From Adhaeribacter rhizoryzae (GTDB lineage Bacteria; Bacteroidota; Bacteroidia; Cytophagales; Hymenobacteraceae), in the NCBI RefSeq assembly GCF_008629685.1, contig NZ_VWSF01000016.1:1-64000 (forward strand): 64,000 nucleotides of DNA. The letters run 5' to 3'. A model generated the notes under the pieces. That model was given only the letters and a program-made list of their open reading frames with translations. It had not been told where the DNA came from and ran no database searches. The first letter of the stretch is position 1, and every line of letters starts with the position of its first letter. This document shows positions 1 to 8,653 of this stretch, piece after piece. The position numbers and the translations under genes were made by a program.

Positions 1-147
1 GTTATGCAGCAGACGGTAGTAACTCCGCTGCTCGGCTTCGCTCGCACTTAGCTGATGTATCACCACACTTTGCTTTTCTATTATCTTTTCTACTACTTGC
101 TTGACCCGTCGCTCTATCCGAATGTTGCTAAATATTGCATCTGCCAT
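1..147 (-). CDS. IS4/Tn5-like transposase, N-terminal part (cut by window edge)
   Basis: The minus strand reads open from the ATG at 147 to the window edge, giving 49 residues that start MADAIFSNIRIERRVKQ and end RSYYRLLHN. An aromatic/arginine-rich start, a helical RVKQVVEKI stretch and a terminal S/A-YR-L-N segment resemble the N-terminal DNA-binding domain of Tn5/IS4-type transposases (compare the LGDPRRTARL and GAYRFIRN segments of Tn5 transposase). A GGAGG sits 3 bases upstream of the ATG, a stronger ribosome binding site than other genes here have, as is common for mobile genes. The catalytic DDE part lies outside the window, so neither intactness nor element ends can be judged. A non-transposase DNA-binding protein is possible. 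Confidence 0.55.
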   Translation of the reverse strand, partial: MADAIFSNIRIERRVKQVVEKIIEKQSVVIHQLSASEAEQRSYYRLLHN

Positions 148-429
148 TTACCTCCAACAGCTCCCCGCTCCATTTTGTGTCCTAATCGTAGCCCTAATTT
201 AGGGAAGGTGCCCGGAGGGCGGAAGGGTTAATCTGCGCCAGAAGAAAAGCCAAACCGACTAAAGTTAGAAAGGCCGAAAAAGTACCACAGAATATCAAAG
301 AGCTCTGAATAAATTACAAAGAACCTTCCTCTTAGAATAATACCTGAACAGCCTTTCTATGGAATATTGATTATAGAAATTGGTATCACTTGCCAATTAC
401 AGACTTGCCGGTAATTTATGCAACAAATA
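148..429. other. Intergenic, no gene seen
   Basis: This gap separates the transposase start from the 3' end of the oxidoreductase. It holds a short palindrome CCCTAATTTAGGG near 192-204. No convincing terminal inverted repeat of an insertion sequence was identified by eye. Confidence 0.4.
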
Positions 430-1878
430 TTATAAACTGGGTGTAGCCCGGATATTAAAGACGTCTTTTAGCGCCCGGCGGGCCGCGTGGTAGCCGCACA
501 TGCCGTGTACACCGCCGCCCGGTGGGGTAGCAGAAGAACAAATGTAAATGCCTTTGGCCGAGGTACGATACGGCGAAAGCCGCAAGGCTGGCCGGGTAAA
601 AAGTTGCCCAATATCAATAATGCCGCCGTTTATGTCGCCGCCAATATAATTGCTGTTATAAGCCTGCATCTGGGCGGTGTTCATGACGTGGCGGTGCAGA
701 ATTAAATCCCGGAAGCCGGGGGCAAAGCGCTCAACCTGGTTTTCAATAGCGGCGGTCATGTCTTTTTCGGAACCGTTGGGTACGTGGCAGTAAGCCCAGG
801 CAGTATGTTGTCCGGATGGAGCGCGGGTTGCATCGAACAAACTCTGTTGGGCCAGCAGTACAAAAGGCTTTTCGGAATGTTTGCCTTGAGAGGTTGATTT
901 TTCCGAAGCGGCAATTTCTTCCAGGGTATTGCCTAAATGTACGGTGCCGGCCTGCCGGACTTCAGGTGCTGTAAAAGGAATGGGGCCAGCCAACGCCCAG
1001 TCAATTTTAAATACGCCCATGCCGTAGCGGTACCGTTGTAGTTGCCATTTATAAACCGATGAAAATTGGTGACCGGCAATTTGCAATAATTGTTTGGGGG
1101 TAACATCGAGCAAAACGGCGTGAGTAGCAGGCAATTCTTTTAAAGAACTTACATAAGTATTTGTTTCTATTTTTCCACCCAGCGAAATAAAATAAGCGGC
1201 TAATGCATCCGCAATAGACTGAGAGCCGCCTTTGGGCATTGGCCAGCCGTGCAAATGCCCCATGGCCATTAGTACCAGCCCAATAGCCGAAGTGGTAATA
1301 TTAGATAAAGGCTGAATAGCATGCGCCGCCATGCCAGCCCAAAGCCCGCGCGCCTTGGTAGTTTTAAAGTAGCGGTTAGCCAGAAAGCTTGCCGAAGTAA
1401 GCGCCTTTAAGCCAAACCGGGCCATAGCAAACGGATTACTTGGAATGCGCAACGGTCCCAATATTGCGGTTGCCAATCCGGGCCAGTCTTTTATTAAAGG
1501 CGCTAACAAATTTTGATAAGCTTGCGCATCCGTTCCGAGTAAATGAGCGGTTTCGGTTAATGATTTGCCCAGGATAGCGGCAGTACCATCATCGAAGGGA
1601 TGCGCCGCCGCAACAAGCGGGTAAATATATTCCAGGCCGTGAGCTTGCAGCGACAATGTTTTAAAAAAAGGCGACTCGGCGGCCAGCGGGTGAATAGCGG
1701 AACAAATATCGTGGGTAAAGCCGGGTAAGGTTAGTTCGGCGGAGCGTAACCCGCCACCAATGGTAGCTTTAGCTTCCAGCAACAAAACCGATAACCCAGA
1801 CTTTTGTAAGGTAATGGCCGCGGCCAAACCGTTAGGGCCGCTGCCTACTACTACCGCATCAAAATCACGTTTAGTCAA
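430..1878 (-). CDS. Phytoene dehydrogenase-like FAD-dependent oxidoreductase
   Basis: This 482-residue protein belongs to the NAD(P)/FAD-dependent oxidoreductase group related to phytoene desaturases and PYROXD2 (COG1233). The N-terminus has the dinucleotide-binding fingerprint GSGPNGLAAA at about residues 12-21, followed by the acidic end of beta-2 (LLLEAKATIGGG). The C-terminus has the second FAD-contacting segment with GGGVHGMCGYHAARRAL. Length is normal for the family. It is probably cytosolic or membrane-associated and oxidises a hydrophobic substrate that the sequence does not identify. No carotenoid genes lie beside it, so carotenoid synthesis is not implied. It appears to be a single-gene unit. 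Confidence 0.8.
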   Translation of the reverse strand: MTKRDFDAVVVGSGPNGLAAAITLQKSGLSVLLLEAKATIGGGLRSAELTLPGFTHDICSAIHPLAAESPFFKTLSLQAHGLEYIYPLVAAAHPFDDGTAAILGKSLTETAHLLGTDAQAYQNLLAPLIKDWPGLATAILGPLRIPSNPFAMARFGLKALTSASFLANRYFKTTKARGLWAGMAAHAIQPLSNITTSAIGLVLMAMGHLHGWPMPKGGSQSIADALAAYFISLGGKIETNTYVSSLKELPATHAVLLDVTPKQLLQIAGHQFSSVYKWQLQRYRYGMGVFKIDWALAGPIPFTAPEVRQAGTVHLGNTLEEIAASEKSTSQGKHSEKPFVLLAQQSLFDATRAPSGQHTAWAYCHVPNGSEKDMTAAIENQVERFAPGFRDLILHRHVMNTAQMQAYNSNYIGGDINGGIIDIGQLFTRPALRLSPYRTSAKGIYICSSATPPGGGVHGMCGYHAARRALKDVFNIRATPSL

Positions 1879-1980
1879 ATTATTTTATCTAAAATATAGC
1901 TGGCAAGGTATACTCATTTCCCCAATACAGGGTTAAAATATTCAGAATTATTCCGGATTAATAAAAAAATAGAATTGGGT

Positions 1981-2958
1981 TTACAGCCAGCCCGATTGCT
2001 TGAAATGCCGGTAAAGGAAAACACAGGTACCGGCAATAAATACCAGTACCACCGGGTAACCAAACCGCCAGTTTAATTCCGGAATAAATTCGAAATTCAT
2101 GCCGTAAATGCCGGCAATGGCTGTGGGTACGCCCAGAATGGCCGCCCAACCGGCAAATTTTTTAGATACCTCGTTCTGCGAAATAGAAATAAGCGAGAAA
2201 TTAACTTCGAGTACACTGGTAAGCAGTTCGCGGGTGGTATCTATCATTTCGTTTATCCGGATGGCGTGGTCGTAAATATCTCTAAAGTAGGGGCGGGTTT
2301 CTTCCGGAATAATGGTAGAGTCGAAGCGCATGAGGCGGTTACAAATATCTATCTGCGGCGAAACGGCTCGCTTTATTTCCAGCAGTTCCCGTTTTAGCTG
2401 GTAAATCTGGGTAATGGTTTCGCGGTTGGGTTTGCCGCTGAAAACATCAGCTTCCAGCTTTTCCAGTTCTTCGCCTAAGGCTTGTATAATGGGAAAATAC
2501 TGATCAACAATGGCATCCATAACCGCATAAAGGGCAAAGAAGGGGCCTTTGCGCAACAGGTGCGGCGTACTTTCGCAGCGGGCGCGCACATCGCTGTAAG
2601 AAAAAGTAGAGCCATGCCGCACCGATACAATAAAATTTACGCCTACAAAAAAGTGGGTCTCGCCAAAAACAATTTCGCGCTGACCTTCCTGTAACTGGGC
2701 CGTGCGCAGTACAATAAAGAAAGTGTCGCCGTAGGTTTCAATTTTGGGCCGCTGGTGGGCGCGGTGGGCATCTTCAATGGCCAAGTCGTGTAAGCCAAAT
2801 TCTTGCTGGGCTTCGGCCAGCAACGCTTCGTCGGGCTCGTTAAGGCCTATCCAAACAAATTTATCGGTTTGCTGGAGTATTTTGCCAATGTCGTTTATTT
2901 TGAGGTTGGCTATCCGGTGACCATTGGTATAGGCAGCACAATTTATGACGGCGCTCAT
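1981..2958 (-). CDS. corA: CorA-type magnesium/divalent cation channel
   Basis: This 325-residue protein has the CorA layout: a large acidic and helical cytoplasmic domain, then two C-terminal membrane helices. The signature G-M-N occurs at about residues 286-288 between the two helices (IAGIYGMNF), the second helix is YPVVLVFIAGTCVFLY, and the tail ends in basic residues. The long helical stalk with LEKLEADVF and LKRELLEIKR is typical. CorA proteins form pentamers in the inner membrane and let Mg2+ (or Co2+/Ni2+) flow in. The gene stands alone. Specificity for Mg2+ over other metals is assumed from the family. Confidence 0.92.
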   Translation of the reverse strand: MSAVINCAAYTNGHRIANLKINDIGKILQQTDKFVWIGLNEPDEALLAEAQQEFGLHDLAIEDAHRAHQRPKIETYGDTFFIVLRTAQLQEGQREIVFGETHFFVGVNFIVSVRHGSTFSYSDVRARCESTPHLLRKGPFFALYAVMDAIVDQYFPIIQALGEELEKLEADVFSGKPNRETITQIYQLKRELLEIKRAVSPQIDICNRLMRFDSTIIPEETRPYFRDIYDHAIRINEMIDTTRELLTSVLEVNFSLISISQNEVSKKFAGWAAILGVPTAIAGIYGMNFEFIPELNWRFGYPVVLVFIAGTCVFLYRHFKQSGWL

Positions 2959-3190
2959 GCTTCAATCTATAAAAAAAGTCTTTATTCTTTTACTTTTCTG
3001 CTATAAATAAAACTGCGTTTGCTTGCGAAGTGCGGCAATATTTAAATTAAAAATAGTTTTCAGGTTGATTTTCGATAACAATTATTAAAGACTACTAACC
3101 AGAAATATCTGGCGCAGAAACAGCAATATTTCATCCTACTAGTTTGGCGTTAAATTATTTACTTTGCCGGCGTAAATATTAAACCCAACT

Positions 3191-4078
3191 ATGCGCCAGT
3201 TACTGCCCGGATTATTTTTTGCCATGCTGTGGGCTTCGGCATCGGTAGCAACCAAAATAGGCATCCAGGCCGCCGACCCGCTCGTGCTGGCTTTGGTCCG
3301 GTTTTTAATAGCGGGCAGCCTTATGCTGGGTTATGCTTATTTTTTAAAACCCGGCGGCAATCCGATGCCCCGCGGCGTACAATGGCGTTATATAATGGTG
3401 TTTGCGCTGCTGAATACTACTATTTACCTGGGCGCTTTTGTACTGGCATTAAAACAGGTTTCGGCGGGCATCGGCAGTTTATCTACGGCTACTAATCCTT
3501 TGTTTATTACTTTACTTTCGGCGGTTTGGCTGCGACGCACCTTAAAGTGGTACGAAGGAGCCGGTATTTTGCTGGGTTTGGCGGGTGTAGCTTTGGCCAC
3601 TTACCCCTTACTGCAAACCAGCCACGCAACCCTTACCGGCTTAATAATATTGCTCACCGGAATGGTATCGGTTTCGGCAGCTACGGTTTATTATGCGCGC
3701 ATAACCTGGAATTTGCCGGCTTTGGTTATTAACGGTTGGCAGGTATTAATTGGCGGTATTTTTCTGCTGCCTTTTACTTTGTTTACTGCCAATATTAGCG
3801 CCACCCGCTGGAATGCGCAGTTTTGGGGCGGCGTGTTGTGGCTCATCGGGCCGGTTTCGATTGTGGCCTTACAACTCTGGTTTTTCCTGGTGCGGCAAGA
3901 CACGGTTCGGGCTTCGCTTTGGTTATTTCTTTGCCCTATATTTGGCTTTATTTATTCCTGGGCCTTACTGGGCGAGCCAATTACCGGTTATACATACGGC
4001 GGCACGGCTATGGTAATTGCCGGCTTGGTGCTGGCCCAACGCGAAAAACTCCGCCGGACTAAAATGGCGGAAGCCTGA
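3191..4078 (+). CDS. EamA/DMT-family membrane exporter
   Basis: This 295-residue, very hydrophobic protein begins MRQLLPGLFFAMLWASASVATKIG, the typical first helix of EamA/RhaT-type drug/metabolite transporters. About ten membrane helices fall in two similar halves. The second half starts near residue 150 with LTGLIILLTGMVSVSAATVYYAR, and the end of the first half has LRRTLKWYEGAGILLGLAGVAL, the usual EamA loop. The C-terminus is short and basic. The family exports small metabolites or amino acids, and the substrate cannot be deduced. It converges with the gene at 4114 across a 35-bp gap. Confidence 0.85.
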   Translation: MRQLLPGLFFAMLWASASVATKIGIQAADPLVLALVRFLIAGSLMLGYAYFLKPGGNPMPRGVQWRYIMVFALLNTTIYLGAFVLALKQVSAGIGSLSTATNPLFITLLSAVWLRRTLKWYEGAGILLGLAGVALATYPLLQTSHATLTGLIILLTGMVSVSAATVYYARITWNLPALVINGWQVLIGGIFLLPFTLFTANISATRWNAQFWGGVLWLIGPVSIVALQLWFFLVRQDTVRASLWLFLCPIFGFIYSWALLGEPITGYTYGGTAMVIAGLVLAQREKLRRTKMAEA

Positions 4079-4113
4079 TGATAGGCAGTGATACATTTTT
4101 AATTGGTTAGGCT

Positions 4114-5199
4114 TTAACTTCTCTTCTTTAAATTGCCAGGGCTTTGTTTCCGCTGCACATTAACCACAATGCGGGGCTCGCGGGTAAGAATTGTTTTCAG
4201 GTTTAAACGTACCAAATCGCCCATATTATTGCACCGCAAAAACTCCTCTGACTGGTGATGTTCAGCCAAATCTTTTTTTAGCTGTTCTATTTTTTCGGCC
4301 GTCGAAATGGTGTCGGTACGCATAATATCAATTAAATCTTTCAGGCGGTAGCGGGCCAGTTTTAAACGGTGGTACAGCAGGGTGCGTTCTTCGCTTAAAT
4401 ATTGCTGCACGGTTTGGGGCTTCAGCAGTTTTAATACCAGTTCTACTACCTTGTTGTTGTCTTTAAAAAACTGGGGCAGGTACATAACCTTGCGGCCTTC
4501 GTACGATTGCTGGTCGAAATCGATGGAACGCACCCGGTACTGCTCGTCTTCAAAATCAGGCGTAACATCTATTACGTAGTTATAAGAGCGCATATCGCCG
4601 AGGAGCCGGATAAAGCAGCGTTCGTTAAATTTTACAAACTCTTTGGCAATGCGTACCAGGTTGGTATTGGGACGGTGCAAATATTCTTTTATAAACACGT
4701 CGCCGGGTATGCCGGCAATGTGCTCTTCAATTAGGGTTTCGCCGTCTACGAGGTAATTAATGCGGCTCGGCGATAATATATGCTCCAGTTCCAGACCGTA
4801 AATGCGGGAAGCATCGGCCCGTTTCACGTAAAAATAATCGTAGTTGTCGTTAAGCTGGTTTTTAATTTGTACCCGGAACGGATTGGTATTGCCGAAAGTA
4901 CAATAATCAACGCGCGATACCTCTAAGTGCTCCATCACCGAAATATCGCCATCGGTTTTTAATAAGGCATAAATCATGGTTAAGCCCTGGTTTATTTCTT
5001 CGCGCAGGTGTTGTTCGTAAAGCACAATTTGCCACAGCGTATCTTGGCCTTGTTTATCGAAGTACGGAAAAGATTCGGTATAATGCGTAAGGTCTTCGTA
5101 GCCCAGGGGCAGCTTTCTTTCCCGGTCGTAGGTATGCAGGTATTTCCGCAGCTTTTTCGATACCGGGTAAACCAGCTTCTTTTTAGAAATAGTATGCAC
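4114..5199 (-). CDS. Uncharacterised protein with kinase-like (APH-type) motifs
   Basis: This 361-residue soluble protein matches no family I can name, but it carries spaced motifs of the protein-kinase/aminoglycoside-phosphotransferase fold. YFYVKR near 123-127 could supply the beta-3 lysine (K126). An acidic helix LELEH (about 136-140) would be helix C. EEHIAGIPGD (158-167) looks like the hinge. LLGDMRSYNYVID (199-211) matches the catalytic loop pattern GDxxxxN with D202 and N207. VRSIDFDQ (223-230) matches the metal-binding DFD/DFG position. The C-terminal third is helical and basic. No signal peptide or membrane helix is evident. It would be a cytosolic phosphotransferase of unknown substrate; this is inference from motif order, not a database match. 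Confidence 0.6.
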   Translation of the reverse strand: MHTISKKKLVYPVSKKLRKYLHTYDRERKLPLGYEDLTHYTESFPYFDKQGQDTLWQIVLYEQHLREEINQGLTMIYALLKTDGDISVMEHLEVSRVDYCTFGNTNPFRVQIKNQLNDNYDYFYVKRADASRIYGLELEHILSPSRINYLVDGETLIEEHIAGIPGDVFIKEYLHRPNTNLVRIAKEFVKFNERCFIRLLGDMRSYNYVIDVTPDFEDEQYRVRSIDFDQQSYEGRKVMYLPQFFKDNNKVVELVLKLLKPQTVQQYLSEERTLLYHRLKLARYRLKDLIDIMRTDTISTAEKIEQLKKDLAEHHQSEEFLRCNNMGDLVRLNLKTILTREPRIVVNVQRKQSPGNLKKRS

Positions 5200-5452
5200 A
5201 GGTTAAATAATTTAAGGTAAATCTAAGCAAAATAATGGCTTGGTTTTACGGCCGTTTACGTTTATCTTATAAGCGTATAACGTTACAAATAATAAGCATA
5301 CTATGCGCATTATTGGTTTTGTTATCGGGTTATTTCGCCAGAACCAGCCTGATGCATACGCCTGCTTCGTATTTAGTTCTGGCGCAGCTTCAATTACCCA
5401 CTTAATAAAAAGCAGTGATATTTTAATAACTATAACTTTTAAATAAAACAGC

Positions 5453-5893
5453 ATGAAGGTAATATTTATCCTGCCAATATTTTTATGGCTGTTAGTAGGT
5501 TGTGCCGAAAAAGCAGCGCCGGTGCCTAGCCTGGACGACCGCCTACAAGGAAACTGGAAAAGCACCTTTACCCGCAATTATTACGATGGCGCGGGTAACA
5601 AAATTTTTGAGGAGCAGGAAAACGATACTGTTACTTTTAAATTTACGAAAGGGTATGTTACCTTATCAAAGCAAAATGCAGCGCCGAAATCATCTAAGTA
5701 TGTGTTACACGAGATAGAAGATGAAAAATATATTCTTCTGGACACACCCGGCGGTTCGCAACACTTAATTACCTTTTTAACCGAAGAAAGAATGTACTGG
5801 CAAGTAGCTATTACGCCCGATAATTATATAGAAAACGGAGTTACTAAGCGGGCTGCTAAAATGGTTGTGGTAACGGCATTTATTAAGCAATAG
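5453..5893 (+). CDS. Small lipoprotein, lipocalin-like
   Basis: This 146-residue protein has a lipoprotein signal MKVIFILPIFLWLLVGC, with the lipidated cysteine at residue 17. The mature part opens with LDDRLQGNWKSTF, typical of lipocalin-like and META-type small beta-barrel lipoproteins of Bacteroidota, followed by beta-rich sequence (TVTFKFTKGYVTL, KYVLHEIEDEKYILL). It probably faces the periplasm from the inner or outer membrane. Ligand and role are unknown. A short inverted repeat CGCCAGAAC/GTTCTGGCG lies upstream at 5336-5384. It is a single-gene unit. Confidence 0.7.
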   Translation: MKVIFILPIFLWLLVGCAEKAAPVPSLDDRLQGNWKSTFTRNYYDGAGNKIFEEQENDTVTFKFTKGYVTLSKQNAAPKSSKYVLHEIEDEKYILLDTPGGSQHLITFLTEERMYWQVAITPDNYIENGVTKRAAKMVVVTAFIKQ

Positions 5894-6184
5894 TAGCAGG
5901 CGTTTTCTCAGAACTTATTGGCTGATATTTTATGCCTGATAGCTTGGTGCTACTTGCGACAGGAATACTGAATTTTAGGGTAGCCTGAATTTTGAAAATA
6001 AAAAGCACCAGCCAATTTTTAAAAGCGCCGATTCCCTAGACCTGAATGCATCGCTGAAAATATTACCGGTGGAATATTAACAAGCTTCCGGTAAAAAAAG
6101 AATATTTTTTTATTTACCCGAAAAGCACTGCCATAGGGTTGTCACTGGAACAGCGTTTCTTTGCTTTATAAACAACTAAAAACT

Positions 6185-6682
6185 ATGGATATTATTAAAA
6201 TGTTCTCGAAAGAGTTGGAGCAGGAAGCCCAAACTACCCGCAAAATGCTGGAGCGTGTACCCAACGACAAATACGATTGGCAGCCGCACCCCAAAAGCAT
6301 GACCATTAAACGGCTGGCTACCCACATTGCCGAACTGCCCGGTTGGGTGACCATGGCGCTTACCACCGATGAACTCGACTTTGCGAACAACCCGTACCAA
6401 CCCGTAAATATTAACAACACCGAAGAATTGCTGGCCTATTTTGAAGAATCTTTAGCCGATGGCAGAGCTTCTTTGGCGCAGGCCACCGAAGAACCACTAA
6501 CGCAACCCTGGACGCTGCGCAACGGCGACGAAATTTATAGCACCTCACCCAAACACGAAGTAATCCGGATGGCCTTTAGCCAGATTATTCACCACCGGGC
6601 CCAGTTAGGCGTTTATTTGCGGTTGTTAAATATTCCTATACCCGGCAGCTACGGCCCAAGCGCCGACGAAATGAATTTTTAA
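6185..6682 (+). CDS. DinB-family protein
   Basis: The ATG at 6185 is chosen over an upstream TTG at 6161 because family members begin at about MDIIKMFSKELEQE; this gives 165 residues. The sequence shows the DinB/YfiT four-helix bundle with WQPHPKSMTIKRLATHIAELPGW, which contains the first metal histidine (in HIAE), and the C-terminal FSQIIHHRAQLGVYLRLL, which contains the paired histidines. These three histidines normally bind a divalent metal. Members act as thiol-dependent S-transferases or metal-dependent hydrolases; which applies here is unknown. A hairpin terminator follows directly. Confidence 0.85.
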   Translation: MDIIKMFSKELEQEAQTTRKMLERVPNDKYDWQPHPKSMTIKRLATHIAELPGWVTMALTTDELDFANNPYQPVNINNTEELLAYFEESLADGRASLAQATEEPLTQPWTLRNGDEIYSTSPKHEVIRMAFSQIIHHRAQLGVYLRLLNIPIPGSYGPSADEMNF

Positions 6683-6690
6683 ATAATTAG

Positions 6691-6726
6691 AAAAGCTGTT
6701 CTGCAATACGGAACAGCCTTTTTCTT
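6691..6726 (+). terminator. Rho-independent terminator after the DinB gene
   Basis: GCTGTTC (6695-6701) pairs with GAACAGC (6711-6717) around a short loop, flanked by A-rich and T-rich tracts (TTTTTCTTTT after the stem). It lies 12 bases after the stop codon at 6682. Confidence 0.7.
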
Positions 6727-6804
6727 TTAATTTTTTCCGGAATAATTTATACAGAATGAGTTGATTATTGTGCTTTAAAATAAAGCAAAGGCCGTACCTC
6801 CCAC

Positions 6805-6867
6805 CGCGGTCATTCTGAAAGAATCTTATTAGCTGCCTACTGATAAGATTCCTCCGGAATGACCGCG
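6805..6867. repeat. Dispersed palindrome, family 1 copy
   Basis: Outer arms CGCGGTCATTC and GAATGACCGCG are perfectly complementary, with inner arms GAATCTTAT/ATAAGATTC. It shares the TCATTC...GAATGA ends and a GATTCCTCC block with copies at 11189, 15541 and 47018. It lies between two converging genes. Confidence 0.75.
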
Positions 6868-6960
6868 TTGGGTTAGGATTCCTGAGAAAATATTAATAAA
6901 GAAGTTAACGCGCATTTTCTATTTGAAAGTAGTATTACCAGACCCAAACAAAGCGAAAGA

Positions 6961-7983
6961 TTACACCTTTACGGGTTTACCTGTAGCGGCGGCTTCGTAA
7001 ATCGCCATCATGAGTTTTACATCTTGTAAGCCTTCTTCGCCGGGTGTTTTGGGTGTTTTGTTTTCCAGAATGCACTCCGAAAAATGATCAATTTCGGCGG
7101 CAAAGTGGTTGTTTCCTTCTAATTTAATTTCTTCGGTGCCGGCATCGGTTTTAAGCGTAAGTTGGTGCTCGTTGTAATCGGTGGCGGGGTCGAGGGTAAT
7201 ATTGCCTTCGGAGCCGAAAGCCTGGAAGCGTTTTATCTCAAAAAAGCTGTAACTGGAACTGCAATTAGCCAATACGCCGCCCGGGAAACGTAAACTAAAA
7301 GTAATATTTTCTTCTACTTCATTAAAACGCGGGTCGTTGGGGGTGTTGCTCATCATGGCCGATATTTCAACGGGTTCTTCGCCAGTTAAGTAACGGCAAG
7401 CCTGCAAACTGTAAATACCAATATCCATGAGTGAGCCGCCGCCGGCCAACTTTTTATTAGTGCGCCATTTATCTTCCGGCTGATCGGGTTTTAAGGGGCG
7501 GCCGTGGTCGGAGGTAATTAGTTTTAGGTCACCAATTTTACCCTCCCGGATTAATTCTATGCACTTCAGGTTGTAAGTCTCGTACTGCGCGCGATAGCCA
7601 ATCATGAGTTTTTTACCGGCTTGCCGGCAGGCTTCTATCATTTTCTGGCAATCTTCCACGCTGGTAGCCATGGGTTTTTCGCACATAATATGCTTGCCGG
7701 CCTGGGCGCCTCTAACGGTAAATTCGGCGTGTAAGCTGTTGGGCAAAACAATATAAATTACATCTACCGCCGGGTTGTCTTTTATAGAGTCGTAGTTCTG
7801 GTAATCGTAAATATTGCTGGCATCCAGGTTATATTCGGCGGCAATGCGTTTGGCTTTATCCGGCGAGCCGCTTACCAAAGCAACTAGTTCAGAATATTTA
7901 CAATCTTTAAAAGCAGGTATTAATTGTTCGGTGGCAAATTTCCCCAGGCCCACAATGGCCCAGCCTAATTTTTTATTTTCCAT
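6961..7983 (-). CDS. Gfo/Idh/MocA-family NAD(P)-dependent oxidoreductase
   Basis: This 340-residue protein starts with a Rossmann fold (LGWAIVGLGKFATEQLIPAF, about residues 5-24). It carries the family's catalytic-lysine motif EKPMATS near residue 102. Downstream are GGGSLMDIGIYSLQACRYL, the usual segment with the catalytic Asp-containing helix, and a C-terminal alpha/beta domain. These enzymes oxidise or reduce sugars, inositols or related polyols using NAD(P). It closely follows the glucose-fructose oxidoreductase-like branch by eye, but no sugar operon surrounds it, so the substrate is open. It is cytosolic, as no signal peptide is present. Confidence 0.88.
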   Translation of the reverse strand: MENKKLGWAIVGLGKFATEQLIPAFKDCKYSELVALVSGSPDKAKRIAAEYNLDASNIYDYQNYDSIKDNPAVDVIYIVLPNSLHAEFTVRGAQAGKHIMCEKPMATSVEDCQKMIEACRQAGKKLMIGYRAQYETYNLKCIELIREGKIGDLKLITSDHGRPLKPDQPEDKWRTNKKLAGGGSLMDIGIYSLQACRYLTGEEPVEISAMMSNTPNDPRFNEVEENITFSLRFPGGVLANCSSSYSFFEIKRFQAFGSEGNITLDPATDYNEHQLTLKTDAGTEEIKLEGNNHFAAEIDHFSECILENKTPKTPGEEGLQDVKLMMAIYEAAATGKPVKV

Positions 7984-8244
7984 AGTTTTCTGTTTGCGGG
8001 TGCCGGCAAGATAGTTTGTTTAGCCCAACGCTACTGAAAACGGAATTAAATGCGGGTGGTTACAAGCCCTCCCAGCCAAGTTCTGATTATAATATTGCCC
8101 CATCTCAATATTTTGCATCTGCTCGGTTAAGGTTGGTTGTTGGTTTTACCACCCCTAGCTCCTCCTAAAATAGGCGGGGAACTCCGCTGATGCGTTTTCT
8201 ACGGCTAACTTTTCATAGTTAGTATTTCTTCAAAAATAATATTA

Positions 8245-8418
8245 ATGGAAAGAGCAACAACCAGCAGCTACGAAGCAGACTACAGCAGTTTGGGCGATGA
8301 GGACCTTTTGGAAGATGCTCTTCTGGGTTTCCGGTGCGCAGCATTCCGACGTAGGAGGAAAGGAAAGATGAGCAGCCCGAATGACCAAACGGGCCCTCGC
8401 GGGCTAGAGCAAACTTAG
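8245..8418 (+). pseudogene. Possible remnant of an ECF sigma factor 5' end
   Basis: A 57-codon frame from ATG 8245 to TAG 8416-8418 contains LGDEDLLEDALLGFR followed by AAFRRRRKG. This resembles the region-2 start of ECF sigma factors (LsDeeLl...gd..AF..lY). After that the frame runs into repeat-family-6 DNA and stops, so it would be a truncated relic. The similarity is short and could be chance. Confidence 0.25.
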
Positions 8419-8478
8419 GCTTTTAAATACAGTTAGCACCATCACCTTGAAAGATGAAATCTTTCGAAAGATAAAACC
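8384..8478. repeat. Dispersed repeat, family 6 copy
   Basis: It shares, in the same order, CGGGCCCTCGCGG, AGCAAACTTA, AGTTAGCACC and a GATAAA(A)CCT end with 59930-60022. The two copies are about 95 bp long with moderate divergence in between. Confidence 0.6.
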
Positions 8479-8579
8479 TAATTAATTTAATACCAGACTT
8501 TTAATAAAAGAATAAGGCAGCAGAGCCCTAAAAGAAGTGAATTAGTAGCAGAAAGAGAAAGTATAAGAGGGGATTTGTG

Positions 8580-8616
8580 AAAAAAAATCCTTACCAGCAC
8601 AAAGTTGGTAAGGATT
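8580..8616 (-). terminator. Rho-independent terminator of the PepSY-like gene
   Basis: AATCCTTACCA (8586-8596) pairs perfectly with TGGTAAGGATT (8606-8616). On the minus strand the stem is followed by eight T residues (8587-8580). It lies 38 bases past the stop of the gene at 8654-9106. Confidence 0.9.
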
Positions 8617-8653
8617 CAGGCATTTTTCTGGCTTTACAATTCATAACATCCGG

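Larger units (their letters stand above)
7984..8653. other. Long intergenic stretch with a gene relic, a repeat and a terminator
   Basis: No full gene is seen between the oxidoreductase and the PepSY-like gene. The stretch contains a possible ECF sigma factor fragment (8245-8418), a family-6 repeat copy (8384-8478) and the terminator at 8580-8616. The rest shows no structure I recognise. Confidence 0.5.

Noticed and set aside
5212-5577. 121-codon minus-strand frame
   Set aside because: It overlaps the signal sequence of the lipoprotein gene and an intergenic region, with no recognisable protein features.
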